Positions 1-11,706 of a stretch of DNA of 64,000 bases are shown piece after piece. Position numbers and translations under genes: made by a program. The stretch spans positions 16,915,385 through 16,979,384 of the forward strand of contig NC_088295.1 of the NCBI RefSeq assembly GCF_032854445.1, in the 5' to 3' direction. Every line of letters starts with the position of its first letter. Positions within the stretch are counted from its first letter, which is position 1. The DNA comes from Liolophura sinensis (lineage: Eukaryota > Mollusca > Polyplacophora > Chitonida > Chitonidae). Under the pieces are notes generated by a model. That model had not been told where the DNA came from, ran no database searches, and saw nothing but the letters and a program-made list of their open reading frames with translations.

Positions 1-709
1 ACCTGGAGGCGCCAGCCACACTACTGGTTACAGAATGGATTCAGGCTCAACATTGAAAAATGCTGTTGGAACTTGTCCAGAAGCAACAGTGGAATTAGAA
101 GGGAAGGAGGTGCGTTGCCTATTGTAGACTGGCGCGCAGGTTTCGGCATCGCTGAATTGTGGCACGGAAATGCGACTTAGTTGATGTCAATGAACTTCTC
201 AGAATGACCGCTGCAAATGGAGAGGAACTTCCATTCATAGGGTATGTTGAGCTGGACCAGGTAGAGTTTGAACACACTTTTCCAAGAATGGGATTTCTTG
301 TCGTTAAGGACCCTGTTGATGAAGTAATTCAAGCAAGGAAACCCAGAAGTGACATTCCTGGTGTTTTAGGATGAAACGTTCTTCGAGATATAAGTAGAAA
401 CATACCATCGGATATTTCAGGACCGAAGTGGAAACCTACCCTGTCCCTGTATGAAGAGACTGGAGTAGTCAAGACGAACAGTTCGTGTGGCAGGAAACCA
501 GCCAATATTTGTACAAGCATGGTCAGTGAAAGTCATCGAAAGATCGACACATTCGAGACTGGTAGCACCGTTCACAGCTGTTGTTGAAGAGATAGGCGTA
601 CAAGTACCAGCTCTACCTAAAGGGCTGAAGTTAGGAAGGGAGGACGTTTCAAGTTGCGAACTTCATGGACAGAGACATGTTCTTAAGACCTCGTACACCT
701 ATTGAAATA
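1..709 (+). mobile_element. Ty3/gypsy protease-region fragment, copy 1 (dead)
   Basis: This is the upstream part of a Ty3/gypsy-type pol. Read in the protease frame, it passes the strand leading to the retropepsin active site, but the codon where the catalytic Asp of D-T-G-A is expected is TAG (about 133-135), followed by TGAQVS. After a frame change, the ORF at 159-374 carries TAANGEELPFIGYVELD and ends near PGVLG, the typical second half of a retropepsin, where the family normally continues to GMNV. The fragment matches 6715-7425 at about 98% by eye, including the stop and the frame change. It starts at the window edge, so its true 5' end is unseen. It is non-functional. Confidence 0.75.
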
Positions 710-1822
710 CACCAACTAATTATGTATTATTGCATGATACACGTATCATTGTGGATGTATAAATTCGTACATAGTCGTTTCTATAGAGTATAAACTTACA
801 CACACCGTCTACCCTACATGTACATGCAGATTTTGTGGATCAGCTGCTGTATGCCGCAATGTAAGTGTGCTCTCAGAAGCGCTATTCCACTCGTCTTATG
901 AGTACGTACTTATATGGAACGCATATACAATGTGCTCTCAGGTCTTGGTGCTTATGGATGCATGGAGAATTGAGTATGATTAAATCTCGCGTAGATGTAA
1001 TTAGAACTTATATTGTTTACAATGTGATACGGGATTACATCATGTAAATACAATTGGCGGACGGATCCACGAGTATCCGGCCCGCGGGTAGCCATCCAGT
1101 ATACGGATTTATAGGGTGTATTTTGTAGCTTGTCTGAACATGTATCGTATTTCAGTCATGTAGCCTATATCGATTGATGAATGCATTGTTAAAGCATTCA
1201 GTAATTCGAGTTGTCATTTCCTTCATGTCTCATGTGGTCCCCGCTTGTGCAATTGAGATCGTATGACGTTTACCATTGTCTGATTTCTGTAGATATTTTA
1301 AGAACACTACATACATGTAGTCATGTTACAGAGGTCTTCAGTATATGCGAAAGGTCTTTAAAATGACATCATATCTGGCAAAACCGCAGAAGCCTTGTAA
1401 TCTAACAGAGAAACGATTAAAATAAATCTGATATCGTATATCAACACGGATACGGGACGCTTATTGCACAATATATATATATACGCCTACATTACGCTAT
1501 ATAGTCGCGCGAAAGGAAATATTTTTCGTTTAGAAAAGTCGAAACCTTCATTGAACCTAGGAATGACGCATATCCTGTGGCCAACAGAGAAGTGCTTTGT
1601 CATTGCTATAAAGAACAAGTAATGCATCTAATTCCACTAATCTGCTATGGCGATTTTCTGTAAATTTTGTTCACTGCATTATCTGATGGGTCTTAGTAAA
1701 AACGTCTATATCTGCAAATATATTCTGAACACGTATTTGGTAAAAGACAGAATTCAATACATGTGTAATTAATAGCGCATATACAGCCTAAATGTACAAA
1801 TTCAACGGATCACAAGCATTGC
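710..1822. other. gene-free AT-rich stretch
   Basis: I see no coding signal or recognisable repeat here apart from a short (TA)n run near 1480. The small ORF at 865-1047 has no recognisable motif and no codon bias. Confidence 0.5.
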
Positions 1823-2090
1823 ATTTATTTATTTATTTGATTGGTGTTTTACGCCCTATTCAAGAATGTTTCACTTATATGATGATGACCAGCATTATAG
1901 TGGGAGGAAATCGGGCGGAGCCTGTAGGAAACCCATGATCATCCACAAATTGCTGAACACTTTCCCACGCACAGCCGGAGAGGAAGCCAGCATGAGCTGG
2001 ACTTGAACTCACGGCGACTTCATTGATGGTAGGCTCCTGGGTCGTTAAGCCGCGCTGGCTTGCTAGCCCCCCTCGGTCACGGAGGCCCCC
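1823..2090 (-). mobile_element. tRNA-derived SINE (family 1), near full length
   Basis: The element is in minus orientation. The plus strand begins with an (ATTT)n tail and TTTGATTGGTGTTTTACGCC, runs through the body (GGCCAGCAT-like segment, a GGGAGGAAA segment, the CCGGAGAGGAAGCCAGCATG segment) and ends in the complement of the tRNA-like head (CACGGAGGCCCC). The head contains the complement of a B-box-like motif (GGACTTGAACTC). It is older than the 45-kb copy, judging from mismatches. Confidence 0.85.
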
Positions 2091-2477
2091 ATACGAGCAC
2101 TGTATCAACAGGGCATTTTAATTGGAAACATTAATGACGCCGATTTATTAATGTTGAGATGAAGATTCTAGATAGTTTTACTTAGGCGAAGCAGGCCCCA
2201 CTGTCGTCTAGGCTATCGCAGTGGATATTCCAATATATACTGTGTTCTTCCAAAGCACACCTTTTCATTTATCATTTACCTTTTGGCCAAAACTTGTGGA
2301 ATATGTAAAAATTAAGAAGTAGTGACAGGTTTGACACTTAGCGTGAATTCAACGTCTTAATTGGCAGACATAATTTTATATTGAAGATGTAAAACTAGCT
2401 TTATAGTAGATAAACTGGGTATAGATATTGGCAGTCTATATATATAGCAAGTGCGGAAAGGCTCGACACATTTACCT

Positions 2478-2833
2478 CTATATGCATCCACTAGTTAACT
2501 AAAAAACAATTGGAGTTGTAGCTATAGGGCTCGAAGCCACACATAGATTTTGAAAATTACACATGCTGGTAGCGACTGGTAACCTGGTTACCATGGTACC
2601 AATGGAATGGACACATGCTGTATGTGTCCATGTGTATGTCGGAGTATAAGAAAAACTATATGCATCCACTAGTTAACTAAAAAACAATTGGAGTTGTAGC
2701 TATAGGGCTCGAAGCCACACATAGATTTTGAAAATTACACATGCTGGTAGCGACTGGTAACCTGGTTACCATGGTACCAATGGAATGGACACATGCTGTA
2801 TGTGTCCATGTGTATGTCGGAGTATAAGAAAAA
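2478..2833. repeat. 178-bp tandem duplication, apparently exact
   Basis: The sequence from 2478 to 2655 is repeated immediately at 2656-2833 with no difference that I can see. The unit contains a short palindromic segment (GGTAACCTGGTTACC followed by ATGGTACCAAT). There is no coding potential. Identity over the whole unit implies either a very recent duplication or an assembly artefact. Confidence 0.9.
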
Positions 2834-3958
2834 CCAAGAAAACCTTTTCAGCTTTCTACATCATTGTACTCCAGCTTTCGAACTTTCGTTTCCATCAGGG
2901 ATATTATAGGTGGTAGCAGTGTAAAATCATGATACAGTACGGTCACTGTTTACTTGACAATGTTTGACTCGAATTTTACGTGTAATCCTGGCAATATAGA
3001 ATATACAGACAGTTCTTTTGCCCGATAAACAGGCTTAATTACAGTCATTTCCATTTTATGTGCCTGGAGACTTATGTTTTTCAATGAATAAGATTTCTTA
3101 TTTTCACCTGGTATCTTATAAAATGAGAGACAGCAAATCATGGGGAGGAATAAATTGCACATCGTTTCATATGAAAATGACTTTTGTTATTAATTTGTTG
3201 CTTCTGAACAGAAAATATGTAGTTTTGGCAGTGTATTTTACCACAGTCTGACTGAGTATATATATATATATATATATATATATAGCCATCTGAAGATACG
3301 AAGGTGTCCACGACGTGATCGGACAGGTCACTTCGGACTGTTAGTCCGTAGGTGTGCGTATGCAAGTAGGCCTACCGAATTCTAACAAACTAGTTCAGGC
3401 TGTTCATGCTTACTCAGCAGGAATTTTGCTGACGCCATGAAAGGTTACCATTACAACAGTACATGAGTACTTAATCCGTGTGATTTTACATAGTGGAGTA
3501 CAAAGTTGCATGTTAAGCTATGACAGATTTTACCGATATACATGTGCTGAGAATCTAACAACAATCGGTGCTGGCAGCCAGACATATTTTTTTGCTGTTT
3601 ATAGGCCTATGGCTGTAAAAACCGACAGCTTTTGAGATTCAGAGTATATATAGCATAAGATGTAATATATAGCCCAAGACGACCTATATGCAGCATATAT
3701 GTAGAAAACATAAACCGTTAACTGTAGCAGATATTAGTGACAGTTGTGCTTGAAATAATATTCTCATAGATTTATGACAAGGCTTTAATTTAATGCTTAA
3801 TGCCGCCAATATATATATATATATATATATATGCATTTTAATCGCAATGAACAATAATCATGGTACATGTACCTATAAAGGCTGGTATACATCTAACAAT
3901 TTTTCATAACGCATGTCTATATATGCTTCCAGAGATCACGTTCGCTCTAAATCAATGA
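2834..3958. other. gene-free stretch with (TA)n microsatellites
   Basis: Contains a (TA)n run at about 3256-3284 and an (AT)n run at about 3810-3832. No coding signal was recognised. Confidence 0.5.
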
Positions 3959-4190
3959 TCGGGACCGGTAGATCCAGGATCAATCCTTGATCGAGTCACA
4001 CCTAAGACTTTAAAAGAGGAAGTTGTAACTTCCTCGCTTGGCGTTCAGCATGAAGGGGATAGTGCAATGACTGGTTGACCCGTATCAGTATAATGGCTCG
4101 GGCGGGGCGGCTTACTTGCCTTCGGTAAGTCGTCTCAGTGAAGCAGCACTAAATAAAAGAGCAGGGGAATCGAATCATTTACATTGAATA
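3959..4190 (+). mobile_element. SINE family 2, partial copy
   Basis: Contains a degenerate B-box-like stretch (GGATCAATCCTTGATCGAG) followed by the diagnostic body TCACACCTAAGACTTTAAAA, GGAAGTTGTAACTTCC (an inverted repeat), GTTCAGCATGAAGGGGATAG, CCCGTATCAGTATAATGG and TTCGGTAAGTC, ending near AAGCAGCACTA. The same order of blocks occurs at 30767-31176. The A-box end and the 3' tail are missing. Confidence 0.75.
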
Positions 4191-6193
4191 TTAAATTTAA
4201 CAAGACAATTCTTAATGACATAGGATGTAGGAAGTAATTTCTTTCTGAAGAAATCGTGGAAACTTCGTTATGTGAATAGACTCACATAGTAGTATGCCGT
4301 GTATAGGCTACGTAGGCTCTTGAAAAGAGGATTAGTCTGTTTTAGTTCCGCATGGCAATAACCACTTCTAAAAAGAGGTTGTTTAACATAAATGTGAGCT
4401 TGTTCTGAATGTATATAAGTTTTGCAAAGTAATCTTAAGGTTCCCAGAAATATTCCCCAAAACGCAAATTTTTTAATAAACAAGTGTGCTTAAAAATGGT
4501 AGATTTTCAATAATATACACGTATTCCAAAATCCGATGTGGCAAAGTTTCCGAATAATATATTCCTTACAGATTTCTACACATTTTCTGAATTCTCAGTA
4601 AACAAGTTTTTCCACAAATTGCGAAATGTGTACAGAAGGCATGATATAGGTTTACCAAATCTTTCCCAAGGCATGTACATAGTGTCCGCCTGCATGCATG
4701 GCGACCACAAAAACGCAACTCCGCTGCAGCAGTGTGAGAAGGTGCCTATATAGCCAGAGTAACAGCTAGTTACAATAAAAACGTAACTCGGCGTAGCATG
4801 ATATTTTGTACAATACAAATATGGGTCTTATTGCAATGTTTAAACATGAAGTGTTGTGTACTATTTGTACTGGATTTGACCCGCCAGTTTTTACACGCAA
4901 TTGTCTTTCCGACATCATTGAAACCGACTTCTTCTGTCAGGTAACTACATCTTCTGTTACAAATATGTAAAGATTTTAAAATATTGTGATGCTGTTTTTA
5001 TTAGAGAAACAAGTCCTTGGAAATTAGACTGTGGATTTTGTTTCACTGGTTGACTACCTGAACTGTGATTTGAATACTTCGCTTATAGTTGAAGGCAACG
5101 TATAAAACTTCAAGGAAACAATTAATGGGGGCAAGTTATCCTCACGGCTAATAACCAACTTCACCTATTATATATATGGAGGCACTCTCTAGTAATATAT
5201 AAGCTAATAACGCATGTCTTGTACAGATTTACAATTAACAGGTTTTGATAATGTTAATGTAAAAGGCAAAGAAAACACTACCATGAAGTATATGTCATAT
5301 AAAAAGACCATTAAATATACTGTCCAGGAAAATAAGGTTATCTTGCTGTCGACTGATCCGCATATACCAGACCGTATTAACATATTCTGCTAAGTCAGCC
5401 GTTTATATGCGGCACCATGCCCCATACAAAACTAGTCAGACATTACACTATAGACTTTTCTGCATGATTTATATGTACCCAAGGTACATTTTACAACTTA
5501 GTCATGACTCCGCAGAATTTTAACGCAGTTCACGGGAAATGGGTCAGCAATTAACAGGCTACCTACGCTTTGCTTCGCAAAATCTTTTGAGGTGTTATAC
5601 TTTATATGTACAGGTACAATTTATTTCTCTAATTAAGATGTGTATTCATGTAGCAGATTGGGGTGATGTCATTTAGAAGTGGTCGAAGTATAATGGTGTA
5701 TCATCATTATTCAGGACTATCGGTGGGCCCTACCTTTCTCGGTACAACACAGATTGTTGTGCTGAAAACTGGCTGAGACTATTTCATATTGACATGGACA
5801 TGTTTTTTTTCTTTTCAAAATAAAATAATAACTTCATATGAATCCTACGTATTACAAAAGTAACTTTACCACCACTAACCTGACCGTGGAATTTACAGTA
5901 ATTAAAATTTTCTGAGATTTGTCAGTCAGGTTTATAACTAGCGATACATTTACCTCCTTATCACGTGTATATATAGCCTTTTTAATGTTTCCTTATGGGA
6001 TAGCTCCAGAATTACAAATTGCAATTCCCAAAGTGGCTTTTTGTTATTATAATTATTACAAATTGCGTTATTATTAAATTGGGTCGTTACACTGTTCCTC
6101 TTCCGAAAGCACAGTTATGGAAAACCAAATGCGTTAGAAAAGCTTGTGCTAAAACTTCATGTCCATCACACAGCTAGGCCAGAAGGGTGATTT
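4191..6193. other. gene-free stretch
   Basis: AT-rich sequence. The overlapping ORFs at 4268-4483 and 4538-4818 occur on both strands with no protein-like composition or splice signals, so I treat them as chance. Nothing else was recognised. Confidence 0.45.
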
Positions 6194-6300
6194 TGTTTAT
6201 TTATTTGATTGGTGTTCTACTTCGTACTGAAGAATATTTCATTTATACGAGGCTTAGTACTGGCAGACTTTCCCACGTACGACTGGAGAGGGAGCCAGAA
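6194..6300 (-). mobile_element. SINE family 1 fragment with internal deletion
   Basis: The tail (TTTATTTATTTGATTGGTG) and the GAATATTTCATTTATACGA segment are joined almost directly to the ACTTTCCCACGTACG and GGAGAGGGAGCCAG segments. The middle of the SINE body is missing, and the tRNA-like head is absent. Confidence 0.7.
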
Positions 6301-6714
6301 AGGCTAGGAGGAACAAGTCTCTGATACTAGTGTGATCAAAGTTGCATTTGGGGGAACTAGAGGTTTTGTGTATGTACAATAGCCGGAGTAAAATAGTTCA
6401 TATTAAAGACGCGTAACAGAAACAGCCACACCACGCTAACATATCACAATGACAACAGAACTTATTCGATTTTTGCTTAACGCCATCCAACATGTTATAA
6501 CCTGTTATAACCTATTGTCCTGTCATCAGTTCTATTCATGTGTGCAGGGCGACAATGACCTTATTCACTGAAGGTGTATGATCGCATCATAGAACTAGAT
6601 GAATCTCTGAAACGCAGAAGAGAGTCTGCATTAAAAAGGAAGCGGAAGATGTAGATGACGTTGGAATGAAGCGAGAAATCAGGCAACTGAGCTCGGATTC
6701 TTTCAACTAACGCG

Positions 6715-9700
6715 ACCTGGAGGCGCCAGCCACGTCACTACTGGTTACAGAATGGATTCAGGCTCAACATTGAAAAATGCTGTTGGAACTTGTCCAGAAG
6801 CAACAGTGGAATTAGAAGGGAAGGAGGTGCGTTGCCTATTGTAGACTGGCGTGCAGGTTTCAGCATCGCTGAATCGTGGCACGGAAATGCGACTTAGTTG
6901 ATGTCAATGAACTTCTCAGAATGACCGCTGCAAATGGAGAGGAACTTCCATTCATAGGGTATGTTGAGCTGGACCAGGTAGAGTTTGAACACACTTTTCC
7001 AAGAATGGGATTTCTTGTCGTTAAGGACCCTGTTGATGAAGTAATTCAAGCAAGGAAACCCAGAAGTGACATTCCTGGTGTTTTAGGATGAAACGTTCTT
7101 CGAGATATAAGTAGAAACATACCATCGGATATTTCAGGACCGAAGTGGAAACCTACCCTGTCCCTGTATGAAGAGACTGGAGTAGTCAAGACGAACAGTT
7201 CGTGTAGCAGGAAACCAGCCAATATTTGTACAAGCATGGTCAGTGAAAGTCATCGAAAGATCGACACATTCGAGACTGGTAGCACCGTTCACAGCTGTTG
7301 ATGAAGAGATAGGCGTACAAGTACCAGCTCTACCTAAAGGGCTGAAGTTAGGAAGGGAGGACGTTTCAAGTTGCGAACTTCATTTACAGAGACATGTTCT
7401 TAAGACCTCGTACACCTATTGAAATTCTGAAAACCAGCGGCAGTCAAACCTGGTATGGACGTTATGTTAAATGAAAATGAAGCAAACATGTCGACAAAAC
7501 GTCAGATCAGTCTCAATCTTCCAAGATTCCTCATGCAGAGCACGTAGCTGATGGATTACGGATTACGTAGATTAATGTCAGCAACAGATTGTCCCTTGAG
7601 CGGCGATCTCAACTGCGGAGCTTGATTTCCCAGCACGTTCAAGTCTTCATCACTGGTAATGACGACATTGGATACTGTGATGCTGTGGAGCATCGCATTA
7701 TAACTGAGGATGAAGTTTCCATTTGAATCCCTCACAGGCGTCTTCCCCCAAAATCTTTGGTCTGAAGTTAGAGAATATCCCCAGTTGGCATTAGACTCCG
7801 GGGTCATTAGGATGTCTTCAAGTCCACATGCAGCCCCGTCGCATAAGTTCGAAAGAAGTAAGGGAAGCTTCGTCGTGACTATGGAGCATTAAATGCAGAA
7901 ACGAAGAGATGCAAGCCCGCTTCCGCCCATCGAGGAAACTTTTGACGTTTTGAATGGTGCTGAATACTTATGCTCTATTGATCTTGCACATGGCTTTTAT
8001 CAAATTCCAATTCGAGAACAGGACATAGAGAAAACAGCTTTTAGAGTAGGGACTGGTCAACTGTATGAGTATACCAAGATGCCGGTCGGCTCTACAGGAG
8101 CGCCAGGGCCTTCATGAGATTGATGGACAAGATATTTGGCGACCAGAATTTTCTAACCTTGATTGTCTACCTAGGTGACATTCTCTGCTTGGTAAGACAT
8201 ACGAAGAGACGTTGCAGCGACTCGACATGGTCTTCGCACAACTAAAGTCCTGGAACCTTAAACTGAAACCCAAGAAGTGTCAGTTGTTCAAGACCTATCT
8301 TCGCTTGGACAGGTCATATCGAAGGAAGGTATTAAGCCTGACCCCGTCCAGGCATCTGCTATTCAAGAGTGGCCCAAGCCGAAAACTGAGTGGTTTCCTT
8401 GGAATCACAGATTACTACTGGAGATTGGTTGACGGTTTTTCGAAAATTGCTGCGCCCCTGCATCAATTGTTAACAGGTCCTAGATCCGCCAAGAAGATGA
8501 AATCCAGACCAACTCCTCTAGGCGATCGTAGCTGGAGTGAGGAATGTGACCGGACAATGATGAAATTGAAACAGAAGCTAGTTCGTCCACCCATTTTGGT
8601 TTCCCCGGATTTCTCCGAACCATTCATTCTTGAAGTGGATGCGAGCATTCCTTTCCCAGGAACAGGACAACAGGATTGTCGTACTAAGCTACACTAGCAG
8701 AGCGTTGAGACCAACAGAGAATATGGAACAATTCTCAAGTATGAATTTAGAGCTCTTGGCATTAAAGTGGGCCTTTTGATTGGATCAAAGTGTACTGTAT
8801 TTACGGGCAACGATCCTCTGAGTTATATTCAGACAACTGCTAAGTTGGGAGCTACCGAGATGCGTTGGATAGTACAGCTAGCGCAGTTTGACTTGAAGAT
8901 CAAACACCGTTCCGGGAAAGTCAACCGCCATGCAGACTCGTCGAGTCGGAAGGCGCAACACTGTCCAGAGAGCAAGCGATTGGAAGAAATCTTAATACAA
9001 TTGCTGGAAGACCAGACATCGTTAGCCACATGTACAACAGTTCCGTGAGACCTGAGACACGAAATCAGCGAACTAGTGAGCGATGTGTGGGAAGAAGAAG
9101 TTAAAGTATTGCCGCAACAAATACCCTCCCATCCTGTCGTAGCATTGGACATACCTTCTTTGTCAAGTGAGGAACTTACGCATCTCGAGGAAAAAGATCC
9201 TTCCATTAGACGTCTGCAGGAGTTATGGCATAAGAATTCCTTCGCTGCATTGAAGTTACTCAGACAGGAGACTCCTGGTGTCAAGAGGCTGCTTTCTTCT
9301 TGGGGAATAGACTCTGTGAGAGTGGTGGAGTGCTCTACCGGAGTGTCCAGATAGACGGAAAACCTGACAAGCAAGTGTTCTTACCACCTGTCCTGAAACA
9401 AGCGGTATTGTCTTCAGAGCATGACTCCATGGGGCACCAATGTCCGAAGGGGAGTCTTTTAGCGTAATGCTGTTAATGACCTTACATGACACGTGATGTC
9501 AAGGAATTCTGTGTCAAATGCAACCGTTGTCTCTTTGGCAAGTATGGGAAGAATGTCAAGACTTAGACCAACTCAGAGATCGAATGCTGGACAGCACACC
9601 AATCCACATAGGCTTCCAAAGTCAGAGATTGCCCAGGAATGCAGTGTGAGAAAGAGAGCAGATCGTCAGACCATGGACACTATGATGGAGACACAGCTGT

Positions 9701-9728
9701 TGCTAGCTAAAATGTTAACTGGTTTTTA
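6715..9728 (+). mobile_element. Ty3/gypsy pol remnant (protease, RT, RNase H; dead)
   Basis: This is the second copy of the protease-region repeat (6715-7425), continuing into pol. Reverse transcriptase is recognisable around 7893-8117 (ASPLPPIEETFDVLNG..., then SIDLAHGFYQIPI, a classical Ty3/gypsy segment). The catalytic YxDD box near 8166 reads YLGD, so the first metal-binding Asp is lost. The thumb/connection (KCQLFK, 8212-8330), an RNase H portion (ILVSPDFSEPFILEVDAS, 8590-8650; KIKHRSGKVNRHAD, 8895-8935) and the start of an integrase-type zinc region (CVKCNRC in another frame, about 9510-9530) follow in order across several frames with stops. The integrase core is not recognisable and no LTR could be identified. 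It is a pseudogene. Confidence 0.8.
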
Positions 9729-10799
9729 ACCAGACAAAATGTAATTCGAGACACTGATGGGTGGTTTTATGAATATTATACCTTGTAAACTGCTGAGACA
9801 TCAAGTTTTTAGCAGAAAAGTGTAATGGGCGTATGGTATGACTATGTCAGATACAGGATTCCGCTGGATGAAGCAAGTTACAGATACTCTGAGTGGTCTC
9901 CATGGTTACACCTCGTACCTAGAGTTTCTACTTTTTCGAAATGTGTAGATTTTTCTGAGTATAGTCTGTAGCTATTATTTACTTTTTATAAGCAATAGCT
10001 AACTGATATTGTGCCCCGATCCTGTGTTGCGCTGAAACGGTTGTAAAACTGTGATACCCATTATGCTCCGAAACTGTGGTTGATTGTATATTCTGCCATA
10101 TTGTTTTTACCGGTATTCCAATGTATGGAAGCCCGCTTGCAGCATCGTCCCTTTTACCTTTGGTAGATTGAGTGTATTGTGACGCATTATATATTTAATA
10201 AATATTTAGTTGTATTTGTATTGTTCACGTCACATGTGATGCGTTTATGTATGGTGGGCCTTATGCCCAAGGATAATAGAATTAATTAAATTAAACAGAA
10301 AATTCATTTACGATAGTTGTAATCGGTACAATATTGTTATTGTTGTGCTGATTAAATATGGATATTTAGCCAGTGATATGTTAAGTTCGAGCAATAGATA
10401 TTTGCTCGTATTCCACAATATATGTATATTATTAATACATGTATTTGAAAAGTGTGAAAGGACATTTTTTTTACTTTTTCAAATTGTGTATGCATTTAGC
10501 ATTGGAGCTGTACAAAAATTGATTTCTCGTAGTACAGAAGGTTAACTTTACTTCTGTTAGGTGCATGCCGTTTCAAAAATTTGAGTGGTGGTAGTTCCAT
10601 TCCGAGTTCACGGTGGGCAGCTTGTTTCATTACTGGGGGTGAGCGTCATAACTTTGATATGTTATTGCAGCCTACAGTGATTTTGTTAGGGTCTTCAACC
10701 AATAGGACTTTTGTCCTGAACCACCCAATTCAATGGGTCACTTTTGGACTTATTGGGCCATTGAATAAAGGAATTCAGATTTTCAACGAGGTTATTTGG
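9729..10799. other. gene-free stretch
   Basis: AT-rich and non-coding by eye. It may include the 3' end of the Ty3/gypsy remnant, but no LTR pair or polypurine tract could be assigned. Confidence 0.4.
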
Positions 10800-11706
10800 T
10801 GTTTAAAAATGTACATTTATCAAGTGAGGATTTTCTCTCATCATACAGCCAGTTGTCCTTTACCTCTGCCCGTCATGACTGAGGTTCCATCTGATCCGAG
10901 CCCCATAACTCTGTCACTGGTAATACCTCGAGTTTTCAACTCCCGCCAAATCTCATCAGCAATGGCCTTGCCAGTTAATATTTGTGAGAAATACTGTCAT
11001 AGGTTTCATACTACTTGCCGACAGTACTTGACTGTATAGGATAGGCCTAAGCCTCTTATTTACATATACATCTGTACTTTCATCTGCCATGACAGATACA
11101 TAAGGCGATTCCGTTATCTTCCAAGTTGTCTCTGCATCAATAGACAGGGAGATAGCATTTAAAAACTCTGTTGCTGAATATGACAACTCATAGTTGTCAT
11201 TATTCGATATGCTCAGAAATTCGACATTGGGTACTTGCAAGTTTTTAAGCAGGTTTAGTAGCCACGCGAATTTTGCTAGAGGGACAGCTTCCTTGGCAAG
11301 CCAGAAGACAGCCTTTAGTCCAGCCATTGTCCCCCTTTCTCTGTTAGACTGTGTTGTCTTGGCAAATAACTCCTGATTACCTCCATGCTGAGGAACTGAT
11401 AGTGAGTTCTGATGGTCAGTCATTTTCATGTGTTCCCTTATAGCGCTCCTGTGAAAATTAGAACAGCCCATAGTAAAAGAGTTTTGCCTGGTGCCCGCAT
11501 CTGTGCAAAGGGCACGTCATCACGTCGTTGTAGCGTAGCCATGGGAATTCCGATAGCCAATGTGGCTGGAAACACCGCTTTCTGGGGACCTCGGGTTCGG
11601 CATCTTCGCTGGCGTTTCCTGCTTCCATTGTACTCTGGGACCATGATTGACTAAACACAAGCGTTTGCTGCCCGGGCAACTTAATCAACTTCTTTTTAGG
11701 CGGCAT
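10800..11706 (-). pseudogene. hAT-like transposase remnant (ZNF862/KIAA1586-like)
   Basis: Reads right to left. An N-terminal frame from 11706 has a basic lysine-rich start and then FQPHWLSEFPWLRYND, the pattern that precedes a TTF-type zinc finger in this transposase group. A frame change inside the zinc finger leads to the frame ending at 10956, with GCSNFHRSAIREHMKMTDHQ (rest of the finger), a KAVFWLAKEAVPLAKF segment and the conserved SVMADESTDV that starts the RNase H-like transposase core. Downstream, fragments in other frames keep family-like residues to about 10800. The C-terminal dimerisation region was not found. The plus-strand ORF at 10581-11039 is a shadow. Confidence 0.65.

Noticed and set aside
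7556-7807. Minus-strand ORF in the Ty3/gypsy remnant
   Set aside because: It is the shadow of the plus-strand pol region leading into the RT domain.
10581-11039. Plus-strand ORF of 152 codons
   Set aside because: It overlaps, antisense, the decayed hAT-like transposase on the minus strand and has no motif of its own.
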